Below are positions 7,176 to 13,725 of a DNA stretch of 15,016 nt, piece after piece. The translations under genes were made by a program, and so were the position numbers. Source of the stretch: Gammaproteobacteria bacterium. Its GTDB lineage: Bacteria; Pseudomonadota; Gammaproteobacteria; SZUA-140. Numbering within the stretch: position 1 is the stretch's first letter; each line of letters starts with the position of its first letter. The stretch spans positions 1-15,016 of the forward strand of contig QIHH01000236.1 of assembly GCA_003230195.1 (NCBI GenBank). The letters are read 5' to 3'. The notes under the pieces were generated by a model. It did not search any database. It saw only the letters and a list, made by a program, of their open reading frames with translations, and was not told the origin of the DNA.

Positions 7176-7883
7176 ATGTCTGAGATCAACTTTTCAATGC
7201 GTAAGGCTGTTGTGTTGCTTTCTGGTGGGCTTGATTCAACTACCGTGCTAGCATTGGTACAGGCAACTGGCTACGACTGCTATGCGCTTAGTTTTGATTA
7301 TGGTCAGCGCCATAACTTTGAACTGGAAGCGGCCGCAGCGATTGCTATGCAGGCGCGTGTTGCGGCGCATAAAGTGATTCGACTAGATCTCGCTGCTATC
7401 GGCGGCTCGGCACTCACCGATCCTGATATCTCGGTGCCGCAGGCGGACCAGAGCAGTGAAGTTGCCACTGGAATACCGCTCACCTACGTCCCGGCACGTA
7501 ATACTGTTTTTTTGTCACTCGCGCTTGGCTGGGCAGAGGTGCTCGGTTCGCAGGATATCTTTATTGGGGTGAATGCGGTCGATTATTCTGGTTACCCTGA
7601 TTGCAGGCCAAAATTTATTGAAGCCTTTGAACGTGTCGCCAATCTAGCCACCAAAGCAGGGGTAGAGGGGCAGAAAATGACTATTCATACCCCGTTAATC
7701 GCCATGAGTAAGGCGGAGATCATCCAGACAGGCACTGAGCTAGGGGTCGAATATGGCCAGACCGTCTCCTGTTATAGCGCAGATGAGAGGGGAAGAGCCT
7801 GCGGACGCTGCGATGCCTGCCATCTGCGTACCATTGGGTTCGAGCAGGCAGGGTTTCCAGATCCAACATCTTATTTATCTTAG
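7176..7883 (+). CDS. queC: QueC, 7-cyano-7-deazaguanine (preQ0) synthase
   Basis: QueC converts 7-carboxy-7-deazaguanine, ammonia and ATP into preQ0, the step after QueE. The N-terminal PP-loop is LSGGLDSTT (residues 15-23). The C-terminal zinc site is formed by Cys199, Cys209, Cys212 and Cys215 (CYSADERGRACGRCDAC). VPARNTVFLSLA is another conserved block. The frame starts at ATG 7176, five bases after the queE stop, and gives 235 residues. An in-frame ATG at 7197 (MRKAVVLLSGG) matches the typical family N-terminus and would give 228 residues; neither has a strong ribosome binding site, so coupling to queE is likely. Confidence 0.96.
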   Translation: MSEINFSMRKAVVLLSGGLDSTTVLALVQATGYDCYALSFDYGQRHNFELEAAAAIAMQARVAAHKVIRLDLAAIGGSALTDPDISVPQADQSSEVATGIPLTYVPARNTVFLSLALGWAEVLGSQDIFIGVNAVDYSGYPDCRPKFIEAFERVANLATKAGVEGQKMTIHTPLIAMSKAEIIQTGTELGVEYGQTVSCYSADERGRACGRCDACHLRTIGFEQAGFPDPTSYLS

Positions 7884-7902
7884 ACATTATTTGAAAATAC
7901 AT

Positions 7903-7931
7903 TTGTCAGATGGGCTTTGAACGGTTAGAAT
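7903..7931 (+). promoter_or_regulatory. Sigma-70 promoter for tRNA-Lys
   Basis: TTGTCA (7903-7908) and TAGAAT (7926-7931) each match the consensus at five of six positions and are separated by exactly 17 bases. The -10 box is followed by the GC-rich stretch AGCGGCCGC, a discriminator of the type found at stringently controlled stable-RNA promoters. The start would fall near 7938, about 87 bases before the mature tRNA. No gene other than the tRNA follows on this strand before 10305. Confidence 0.75.
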
Positions 7932-7992
7932 AGCGGCCGCTTATCTAGTTAGAGGTCAGGTGAATTAAAGCCTGTTAGGGTTCCTGACTCTT

Positions 7993-8004
7993 GTTAGAAT
8001 AGCG
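7993..8004 (+). promoter_or_regulatory. Second -10-like copy before tRNA-Lys (12-bp direct repeat)
   Basis: GTTAGAATAGCG at 7993-8004 repeats exactly the -10 region of the upstream promoter (7924-7935), 69 bases downstream, and is again followed by GC-rich sequence. The matching -35 position (7972-7977, CTGTTA) is poor. It may be a second tandem tRNA promoter with a start near 8007, or the trace of a local duplication. Confidence 0.45.
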
Positions 8005-8024
8005 CCCTCGGTAATTCCCGATAC

Positions 8025-8100
8025 GGGCCGTTAGCTCAGTTGGTAGAGCAGTGGACTTTTAATCCATTGGTCGAAGGTTCAAGTCCTTCACGGCCCACCA
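8025..8100 (+). tRNA. tRNA-Lys (anticodon TTT)
   Basis: This is a complete 76-base tRNA with encoded CCA. The acceptor arms GGGCCGT (8025-8031) and ACGGCCC (8090-8096) pair fully, followed by discriminator A and CCA. The D arm has AGCTCAGTTGGTAGAGC. The anticodon stem GTGGA/TCCAT encloses the loop CTTTTAA, with anticodon TTT at 8058-8060. The T loop is GGTTCAAGTCC. The sequence closely follows the well known E. coli tRNA-Lys, with compensatory changes in the stems. It marks the boundary between the housekeeping genes and the accessory stretch to the right. Confidence 0.98.
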
Positions 8101-8108
8101 TTATGATC

Positions 8109-8137
8109 AAAGACTTCAGTTGTTCAGTTAAGTTTTT
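8109..8137 (+). terminator. Weak candidate terminator after tRNA-Lys
   Basis: AAAGACTT (8109-8116) can pair with AAGTTTTT (8130-8137), with one G-T wobble, around a 13-base loop; the last five bases are a T-run. The stem is AT-rich and weak, but its place, nine bases after the CCA, suits a tRNA terminator. No better candidate is seen between here and 8296. The rest of 8138-8296 holds no gene or strong signal that I can support. Confidence 0.3.
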
Positions 8138-8296
8138 CCCAAAATCAAAATAATTCTGTATTTACACTCTGTCGCATTTGTCGCAGGTTAAATTTTAAAG
8201 TATTTAATTGAAATTTTGCACGAGAACTAGTTTTGTTCCGGCAAGGCATTTATAACGGAATTGGAGCGGAAAATAGACTTGTGAAAAAGAGGACTT

Positions 8297-8512
8297 TTAA
8301 TTGTACTCTCCAGGAAGAATGTTTTTTTTAACAGTAACTCTGCCAATTTTCTTACCTGATATTCTCAATAATTCATCACCTGAAAATTCAAAACCAAGCT
8401 TTAATGCTATTCGTGCGACATCATCTGCCGTTGATAAAGAGAGCACCTCATTTTTAAGTGCAGGTTCAGACTGCATTTTCTTTAAAAATGCCTCAAGTTG
8501 ATCTAAAGCCAT
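8297..8512 (-). CDS. Orphan Nif11-domain small protein
   Basis: The 71-residue product begins MALDQLEAFLKKMQSEPAL and continues with STADDVARIALKLGFEFSGDELL, the characteristic pattern of the Nif11 domain (helix with QLxxFLxK..DPxL, then ADDVxxIAxxxGFxFSxDEL). Nif11 domains occur as small proteins near nitrogen-fixation genes and as leader peptides of ribosomally made natural products. I chose the ATG at 8512 rather than the frame's first ATG at 8578: AGGA lies eight bases before it and the Nif11 domain starts exactly there. The tail after the domain (SGKKIGRVTVKKNILPGEYN) has no cysteine and no Gly-Gly cleavage motif, so it does not look like a lanthipeptide-type core. No modifying enzyme, transporter or nif gene is nearby. 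The domain call is from memory of the family; function is unknown. Confidence 0.75.
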   Translation of the reverse strand: MALDQLEAFLKKMQSEPALKNEVLSLSTADDVARIALKLGFEFSGDELLRISGKKIGRVTVKKNILPGEYN

Positions 8513-8672
8513 ATTTGAAATCCTTATTTTTGCTAGTTGCTCATATATATTAGACAGGAAAACTATTGCAGGCTTCAAGCAAATTATCTATAAACTGGAC
8601 TTGTTTTGATACACTGCGTAATTTTACGCTGAATTGTCAGATGTTTTACGATATGAAATTAGCTTACGATGC

Positions 8673-8707
8673 AATGGGTTTTGAACTTGGAAGAATATCA
8701 ACCCATT
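8673..8707. repeat. 8-bp inverted repeat between the Nif11 gene and clsB
   Basis: AATGGGTT (8673-8680) and AACCCATT (8700-8707) form a perfect inverted repeat with a 19-base spacer. It lies downstream of the clsB stop and upstream of the Nif11 gene, both on the - strand. No T-run follows in either direction, so a terminator role is doubtful. The surrounding 8513-8779 is AT-rich and otherwise holds no gene that I can support. Confidence 0.35.
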
Positions 8708-8779
8708 TGGCTTAAACGACGAAAATCTCTGCTCTAAACAAGAACTAGTGGGTTAGCATCACCTGTATATGTGCTTTGT

Positions 8780-10000
8780 TTAAAGCCTTTTATTTCGCTG
8801 TTCAGCACGGTGTTGTGCGCGGTTTCGTCTTCGCCAATGCATGCTGAAACGGTAAAGAAGCGCATCAATCCAGCCCCAGTACCATTCAAGGCAGCGTCGG
8901 TGCCATGGGCGCTCACACCAAGCTTTGAGTTCAATCTCTGAGCATTGTTTAAAATCATTATTGAAGAGGTTTTTTACTGAGCGTGCAAAACTAGGGTCAT
9001 CAATTTCCTGATTTGCTTCGAGGTTCCATACCAGATTCCAGCGATCAAAATTACTTGAACCGATTGTGCTCCACTGGTCACAGAGCATAATTTTGCTATG
9101 TGAAAAACGCGGCTGGTATTCAAAAATACGCACACCACTTAACAGTAACTTGAAGTAGAAGCGTTGTCCTGCATGTCGGATAGCGGGATGATCAGTATGC
9201 TTGCCGGGTAGCATTAAGCGTACATCAACACCCCGTTGTGCTGCCTTACGCAGTGCACGTTGCATCCGCCACGAAGGGACAAAGTAGGCCGTGGCGATCC
9301 ATATTCTATGCTCTGCACCATGTAGGTGACGGTTGACTGAGCGTCGAATCTCCTGGCGTGAGGTGGCCTGGGAGCGGACAACACGCCCTGTTTGCCTGTA
9401 GGGGATGTTATCGTTTGGTTCGTTCTCAGGATAGAATGATGGATTTGATGGCAGGATTGGTGTTATCCCTTCAATTGGCCAGCTGTCTACAAACAGACTG
9501 CGCCAGTCATCGACGCAGGGGCCTTTGATTTCAATGACAGTCTCACGCCAGCGCAGTGTTTGATTGTCATCTGGGTCGAAGTCGTCAGTGATGCCTAAAC
9601 CGCCGACATATGCTAGTTTTCCATCTAATAGCAGCAGTTTTCGATGGTCACGGAATAGATTGTTAAACCAGCGGCCATAGCGAATGGGGTTATAAAAGAC
9701 GAGGTGAATGTTGTCGTGATTTAGCCGCTCTTTGTCTTGCTTGGTAAGATTATTGGCACCAAATCCGTCGAGAATAATATAGACCGAAATACCGCGCTGA
9801 GCTGATTGTAGCAGGGCATCGATAAAACGGTCTGCGACGGAGCCGGAACTCATCAAATACATGTTTAGTGCAACGTAGCTACTAGCGTCTTTGATCGCAT
9901 TCAACATTGCCGGAAAAAACTGATCGCCATCAAGCAGCAGGCGAAATTCATTACCTTCACGCCAAGGGAATCGAAAGTCAGAGTGGTTAAGATATGGCAT
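8780..10000 (-). CDS. clsB: Cardiolipin synthase / phospholipase D family protein (ClsB-like)
   Basis: This protein has two phospholipase D (HKD) motifs: HRKLLLLD (His119, Lys121, Asp126) and HSKIMLCD (His301, Lys303, Asp308), the latter followed by GSSNFD. Two such motifs in about 400 residues without N-terminal membrane spans fit ClsB, the E. coli-type enzyme of 413 residues that makes cardiolipin from phosphatidylglycerol or related lipids at the inner membrane. The 406-residue length agrees. The C-terminus has an aromatic stretch (WHRRCLEWYWGWIDALLYRF) followed by an arginine-rich tail, suited to membrane-surface contact. The start at 10000 is the only one possible before an upstream stop, but it lacks a recognisable ribosome binding site. 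Other PLD-family activities cannot be excluded. It is divergent from the GGDEF/EAL gene. Confidence 0.88.
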   Translation of the reverse strand: MPYLNHSDFRFPWREGNEFRLLLDGDQFFPAMLNAIKDASSYVALNMYLMSSGSVADRFIDALLQSAQRGISVYIILDGFGANNLTKQDKERLNHDNIHLVFYNPIRYGRWFNNLFRDHRKLLLLDGKLAYVGGLGITDDFDPDDNQTLRWRETVIEIKGPCVDDWRSLFVDSWPIEGITPILPSNPSFYPENEPNDNIPYRQTGRVVRSQATSRQEIRRSVNRHLHGAEHRIWIATAYFVPSWRMQRALRKAAQRGVDVRLMLPGKHTDHPAIRHAGQRFYFKLLLSGVRIFEYQPRFSHSKIMLCDQWSTIGSSNFDRWNLVWNLEANQEIDDPSFARSVKNLFNNDFKQCSEIELKAWCERPWHRRCLEWYWGWIDALLYRFSMHWRRRNRAQHRAEQRNKRL

Positions 10001-10304
10001 AAAAATGGATTAATGAAGACGATGTGATAAGTATAGCGTAGAAAGGAATTTAAAGCGGACTTTCAGGAGTGGGTTTGAAATCATCTTGCTACTGAGTTCC
10101 TGCACCTCATTTGCCTACAGGTGATGCTTATTATCTTATTAGCAAAGGCCTATAACTACCTTCTTAAATACGTTGTATGGAATGTTTTTTTAATGCAGAC
10201 TTCCTTTGGGTGTTGATTGTTGCTTCTTTACTATGATTTTTTTGAACGTGAGACCTAGAATGTCATTATGAATAGTAATATTTTGGTAGAAAGTAGGAAT
10301 CGTT
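10001..10304. promoter_or_regulatory. Divergent intergenic region between clsB and the GGDEF/EAL gene
   Basis: This AT-rich 304-base gap contains no credible gene. On the - strand, TATACT (10035-10030) is a good -10 box 30 bases before the clsB ATG, without a clear -35. On the + strand, TTGAAC (10242-10247) is followed 19 bases later by TATGAA (10267-10272), a weak match for the downstream gene. AGGA at 10295-10298 is the ribosome binding site for the GGDEF/EAL gene. Both promoters are tentative. Confidence 0.35.
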
Positions 10305-13268
10305 ATGTCGAAAATCGTAAATAAAGACTTGCGATCGCCTTTTTTTCAAGGAATCATCGAGCAGGATGCCGCTGGTAATGTGATGATGATAAACCGGGTT
10401 GCAGAAAGCCTTTTGGGATTGAATCAGCAAGCGTTAACTCAGCATGTGATGCAATCTGGTTGGGGTGGGAAATTATATCGGTCTGATCAGACGCGGCTCA
10501 CAGAAGATCATCATCCTGTTTATGTTGCGCTGCATTCGCATATGCCCACTAGCTGTGTTGCATATTTATATAATAGCGGACGTTTTCAAGCAATATTGAT
10601 TACCTCTATTCCAGTATTAGATCCAAAAACTAAAATGCCGATTAAAATCATTAGTACACTATTAGATGTGGTAGCGTTACAGAAAACGGATAACGTTGCT
10701 CAAATTCAGCTTCATCAGTTAGAGGCAATTGAGCGTATTAGCCGTATCAGCCTACAGGCTGGGACTTTTAAGGAGACACTACATAGCTCACTAGAGGCGT
10801 TGCTTGATATTTTTGACTGTGATCGCGCCGCATTGATTTACCCGTGTGACCCAGATGCCGGTGAACTCGCTATTCCTATGGAATGTACTAGGCCTGAATG
10901 GCCGGGTGCATTTGATCTGGATATCAATGTTTCTATTGATAACGGTACTGCAGCCGTATTGCAAAAATGTTTGGATAATGTTGGCCCTGTGCGTTATGAC
11001 GCGCTAAGTTCTCATTCGGTTCCGGTGAAAATGAAGGAAAAATTCGCGATAAAATCCCAGCTTTTATTGGCCTTATACCCTAAAGTTGATAAGCCATGGG
11101 TGCTGGTTATTCACCATTGTGATAAGCCACACGTCTTTACTAATGAGGAATTATGGTTGTTTGATGAAATAGGCCATCGTTTAGCTGAGTCACTTAACAG
11201 TCTTATTACGTTGCGTAACATGAAAGAGAGTGAAGAACGTTTTCGTACATTGGTTGAAAATGCACCAGAGGCTATATTTGTACTGGATGTTAAAAGTAAT
11301 CGTATTATAGACGCGAATGAAAATGCTGCTTTGCTTTTTGGGGAGTCTCGGGATGAGTTAATCGGGAGTAATTACCTGATGTTAAGCCCTAGTGTACAGT
11401 CCGACGGGCAATCTTCTTCAGAGCTTGCTTGTCGTTTTGTGAATGATACAGTGGCGGGCGGAACGCCAGTTTATGAGTGGGTCTATCAAAATAGTAGAGG
11501 CAAGCATATTATTTGTGAAACACGTTTAGTAAAGCTGCCTGCTGCAGGAAAAGAGTTAATTCGTGGCAGTATTACAGATATTAGTGGGCGTAAGCAGGCT
11601 GAAGCACAGCAACAAAAGTTTTCCATGGCGTTAGAACAGACAGCTGATGCAATTATGATTACCAATGCTGATGGGGTTATCGAATATACGAATAAATCTT
11701 TTAAAGCGATTACCGGCTACTCATTGGCGGATGTGGCAGGGAAAAACCCGCGGATATTAAAACCAACTGGCCCTGTTCAGAATCAATCGGCGCTTTATGA
11801 AAAACTATGGCGTACGATTCAATCAGGAGAAGTGTTTAATGATATTTTGATCAATAAGAGAAAAGATGGTTCGATTTATTACGAAGAAAAAACGATTACA
11901 CCACTTAAGTCTACCGACGGAAAAATTACTCACTTTATTTCTACCGGTAGAGATATTAGTGAGCGGGTGAGAACGCAGGAATATTTACAGTTTCTGGCCC
12001 ATCATGATGTGCTCACCCAGTTACCGAACAGAACTTTGTTTATTGATCGACTTGAGCAGGCCATTATCAATGCGAATCGAAATAACTCCATGATAGCAGT
12101 GTTATTTGCTGATTTAGACCGATTTAAGTTTATTAATGACACGCTTGGCCATGATATGGGTGATCTTGTATTAAAGACGGTTTCAGGTCGTTTCATTTCA
12201 TCGCTTAGAAGCGGTGACACCGTCTCGCGTCAAGGTGGTGATGAATTCGCTATCTTGCTTGAGAACATTAAGAACACAAAGCAAATCACACATATTTGTG
12301 AAAAACTACTGGAGAGTGTTTCTCAGTCTATGTTGATTCATGAGCAGGAGTTATTTGTTTCTGTCAGTATTGGTATCAGTGTATTTCCTGGTGATAGCCT
12401 GAATCCGCAGGTGTTAATTAAACACGCAGATATTGCAATGTATCGTGCCAAAGAGAGTGGGCGGAATAATTTTCAATACTTCTCCCCAGAAATGAGCAGC
12501 CGAGCAGCTGAGCGCTTAACGATGGAGACTAGCTTACGAAAAGCATTGGAGCGAGGGGAGTTTTCACTCTACTATCAGCCGCAGATATCACTTCATGGAA
12601 ATAATCTGATTGGTTTTGAGGCACTGTTACGTTGGCAGCATCCAAAAAAAGGGCTTATTTCACCTTTGCAATTTATCCCAATTTTAGAGGAGACCGGGTT
12701 AATCGTCCCTGTTGGTGAATGGGTGCTGGAGAGTGCCTGTCAGCAACTGAAGCAGTGGAATGGTTTCGATCATAAGCTGCATGTGTCAGTCAATATTTCG
12801 AATCGGCAGTTTAATGATCGAAATCTGGAGGGAAAATTTCACAGCATCATTAAATGTTCGGGTGTTAATCCTGCTTGCCTAGAATTAGAATTGACTGAAA
12901 GCCTGTTAATGATGAATCCAGTTAAAACAGAGCAGATTCTGAATAGGTTTTGTGATCTTGGTATTGGCTTATCGATTGATGATTTTGGCACTGGCTACTC
13001 ATCCTTGAGTTATTTGCGAAAATTTCCGTTGGATACCTTAAAGATTGATCGCTCTTTTGTGCGAGATATCACCACCGATGTGAATGATGCTGCCCTGATT
13101 AGTGCGATTATCGCGATGGCAAAGAGTTTACAGTTAACCGTGATTGCTGAAGGGGTTGAAACGCATGACCAGCTTGAGTTTCTTAGGGGGTTGGATTGCG
13201 AAATGGCGCAGGGTTTTTTATTCCATAAGCCTTTGTCTGCATTTGATGCGGGTGGACTGATTAAATAG
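10305..13268 (+). CDS. PAS/GAF/PAS/PAS-GGDEF-EAL cyclic-di-GMP protein
   Basis: The 987-residue protein has a sensory half and a catalytic half. An N-terminal PAS-like segment (about 13-125) is followed by a GAF-like domain (about 137-300), a PAS domain (about 310-430, starting SEERFRTLVENAPEAIFVLD) and a second PAS with PAC (about 437-555). The GGDEF domain (about 562-725) has an intact GGDEF at 644-648 and an inhibitory RxxD (Arg635-Asp638) five residues before it. The EAL domain (about 735-985) retains EALLRW (772-777), Asn830, Glu865, the DDFGTG aspartates 892-893, Lys913, Glu949 and Gln969. Both diguanylate cyclase and phosphodiesterase activity therefore look possible. No membrane span or signal peptide is seen, so it should be cytoplasmic. 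The ATG at 10305 has AGGA six bases upstream. Its ligand is unknown. Confidence 0.95.
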   Translation: MSKIVNKDLRSPFFQGIIEQDAAGNVMMINRVAESLLGLNQQALTQHVMQSGWGGKLYRSDQTRLTEDHHPVYVALHSHMPTSCVAYLYNSGRFQAILITSIPVLDPKTKMPIKIISTLLDVVALQKTDNVAQIQLHQLEAIERISRISLQAGTFKETLHSSLEALLDIFDCDRAALIYPCDPDAGELAIPMECTRPEWPGAFDLDINVSIDNGTAAVLQKCLDNVGPVRYDALSSHSVPVKMKEKFAIKSQLLLALYPKVDKPWVLVIHHCDKPHVFTNEELWLFDEIGHRLAESLNSLITLRNMKESEERFRTLVENAPEAIFVLDVKSNRIIDANENAALLFGESRDELIGSNYLMLSPSVQSDGQSSSELACRFVNDTVAGGTPVYEWVYQNSRGKHIICETRLVKLPAAGKELIRGSITDISGRKQAEAQQQKFSMALEQTADAIMITNADGVIEYTNKSFKAITGYSLADVAGKNPRILKPTGPVQNQSALYEKLWRTIQSGEVFNDILINKRKDGSIYYEEKTITPLKSTDGKITHFISTGRDISERVRTQEYLQFLAHHDVLTQLPNRTLFIDRLEQAIINANRNNSMIAVLFADLDRFKFINDTLGHDMGDLVLKTVSGRFISSLRSGDTVSRQGGDEFAILLENIKNTKQITHICEKLLESVSQSMLIHEQELFVSVSIGISVFPGDSLNPQVLIKHADIAMYRAKESGRNNFQYFSPEMSSRAAERLTMETSLRKALERGEFSLYYQPQISLHGNNLIGFEALLRWQHPKKGLISPLQFIPILEETGLIVPVGEWVLESACQQLKQWNGFDHKLHVSVNISNRQFNDRNLEGKFHSIIKCSGVNPACLELELTESLLMMNPVKTEQILNRFCDLGIGLSIDDFGTGYSSLSYLRKFPLDTLKIDRSFVRDITTDVNDAALISAIIAMAKSLQLTVIAEGVETHDQLEFLRGLDCEMAQGFLFHKPLSAFDAGGLIK

Positions 13269-13311
13269 TCAACCCTGAAAAACAGATTAACCTGCTGACA
13301 ATAAATAATAA

Positions 13312-13351
13312 GAGATCTTTGTACGAAAACTTGTTCTCGTACAAAGGTCTC
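13312..13351. repeat. Long palindrome, 15-bp stem, near transposase remnant
   Basis: GAGATCTTTGTACGA (13312-13326) pairs with TCGTACAAAGGTCTC (13337-13351) over 15 bp with a single G-T wobble, around the loop AAACTTGTTC. It lies 43 bases after the stop of the GGDEF/EAL gene and just before the transposase remnant. No T-run follows. It may terminate transcription imperfectly, or represent two insertion-sequence ends left facing each other after deletion of the element between them. Confidence 0.8.
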
Positions 13352-13358
13352 ATTATAG

Positions 13359-13544
13359 CTCGAACCCGGCTATCAGCGAAACAAGAAAAGAAAGCAGTAT
13401 CGCAGACGTGCAGCGATCGAACCGATTATCGGCCACTTAAAGTCAAATGATCGTATATCTCGAAATTTCCTTAAAGGTATGGTCGGTGAGGAGATCAACC
13501 TGCAGGAGTGCCTTGATGCGAATAATGATAATTTCATTTTTTAG
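13359..13544 (+). pseudogene. IS5-type transposase, C-terminal remnant
   Basis: An open stretch of about 60 codons encodes YRRRAAIEPIIGHLKSNDR followed by ISRNFLKGMVGEEINL, which matches the conserved end of DDE transposases annotated as IS5 family (typical pattern RRRAAIEPVIGHLK...RNFLKG..GD.IN). The glutamate in IEP is probably the last residue of the DDE triad. The N-terminal four-fifths are missing: the frame is closed by a TAG at 13356-13358 with no start codon. After INL the sequence diverges from the family and stops at 13542-13544. It is a decayed fragment left by an old insertion. The assignment is by memory of the motif. Confidence 0.75.
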
Positions 13545-13555
13545 GAAATAGAGTG

Positions 13556-13624
13556 ATGGCTAATCCTTTTTCAGAGGCTTTATTTAAAGCAATGAGACTT
13601 CTGAGTGACCCTCAGTGGTCTTGA
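13556..13624 (+). CDS. Possible 22-residue peptide between transposase remnant and aroC
   Basis: ATG 13556 opens a 22-codon frame (MANPFSEALFKAMRLLSDPQWS) ending at TGA 13622-13624, with AGGA nine bases upstream. The peptide is amphipathic-looking and matches nothing I know. It could be the truncated start of a gene disrupted by the insertion event nearby, or chance. Confidence 0.2.
   Translation: MANPFSEALFKAMRLLSDPQWS
13595..13621. repeat. Imperfect hairpin upstream of aroC
   Basis: AGAC (13595-13598) and CTGAG (13601-13605) pair with CTCAG (13611-13615) and GTCT (13618-13621), with a two-base internal mismatch and a TGACC loop. There is no clear T-run after it. It could act as a weak terminator between the accessory block and aroC. 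The sequence from 13625 to 13712 shows nothing further that I can support. Confidence 0.4.
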
Positions 13625-13712
13625 ACCAGATAGTAGGGCAAAGACTCTTGGTCATCTAAGCGGACAACGATAATGGAGAATGTTGAACGAGACGCCGTGA
13701 CCCGATTTCCGC

Positions 13713-13718
13713 TACAAT
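13713..13718 (+). promoter_or_regulatory. Candidate -10 box immediately before aroC
   Basis: TACAAT matches the -10 consensus at five of six positions and lies only seven bases before the aroC ATG at 13726. Initiation at the usual distance would begin at about the ATG itself, giving a leaderless or nearly leaderless mRNA. The -35 position is weak (GAGACG at 13689-13694, 18-base spacer). No ribosome binding site precedes this ATG, which fits the idea. Confidence 0.35.
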
Positions 13719-13725
13719 ATTGTCC

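Noticed and set aside
8301..8501. 66-codon + strand frame opposite the Nif11 gene
   Set aside because: The - strand frame has a recognisable domain and a good ribosome binding site; the + frame has neither.
8513..8578. N-terminal extension of the Nif11 protein to ATG 8578
   Set aside because: The domain starts at the ATG at 8512, which has AGGA at proper spacing; the extra 22 residues match nothing.
8641..8715. 24-codon frame starting MFYDMKLAYDAMGFEL
   Set aside because: No ribosome binding site, no known homology, and it overlaps the inverted repeat at 8673-8707.
8223..8749. 9-bp direct repeat AGAACTAGT (8223-8231 and 8741-8749) flanking the Nif11 gene, as a possible target-site duplication
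   Set aside because: It is short, not adjacent to any element ends, and found by scanning; chance cannot be excluded.
13401..13440. CGGCCAC in the transposase remnant as a copy of the tRNA-Lys 3' end (att site)
   Set aside because: Only seven bases agree and it lies within coding remnant sequence; not enough for an attachment site.
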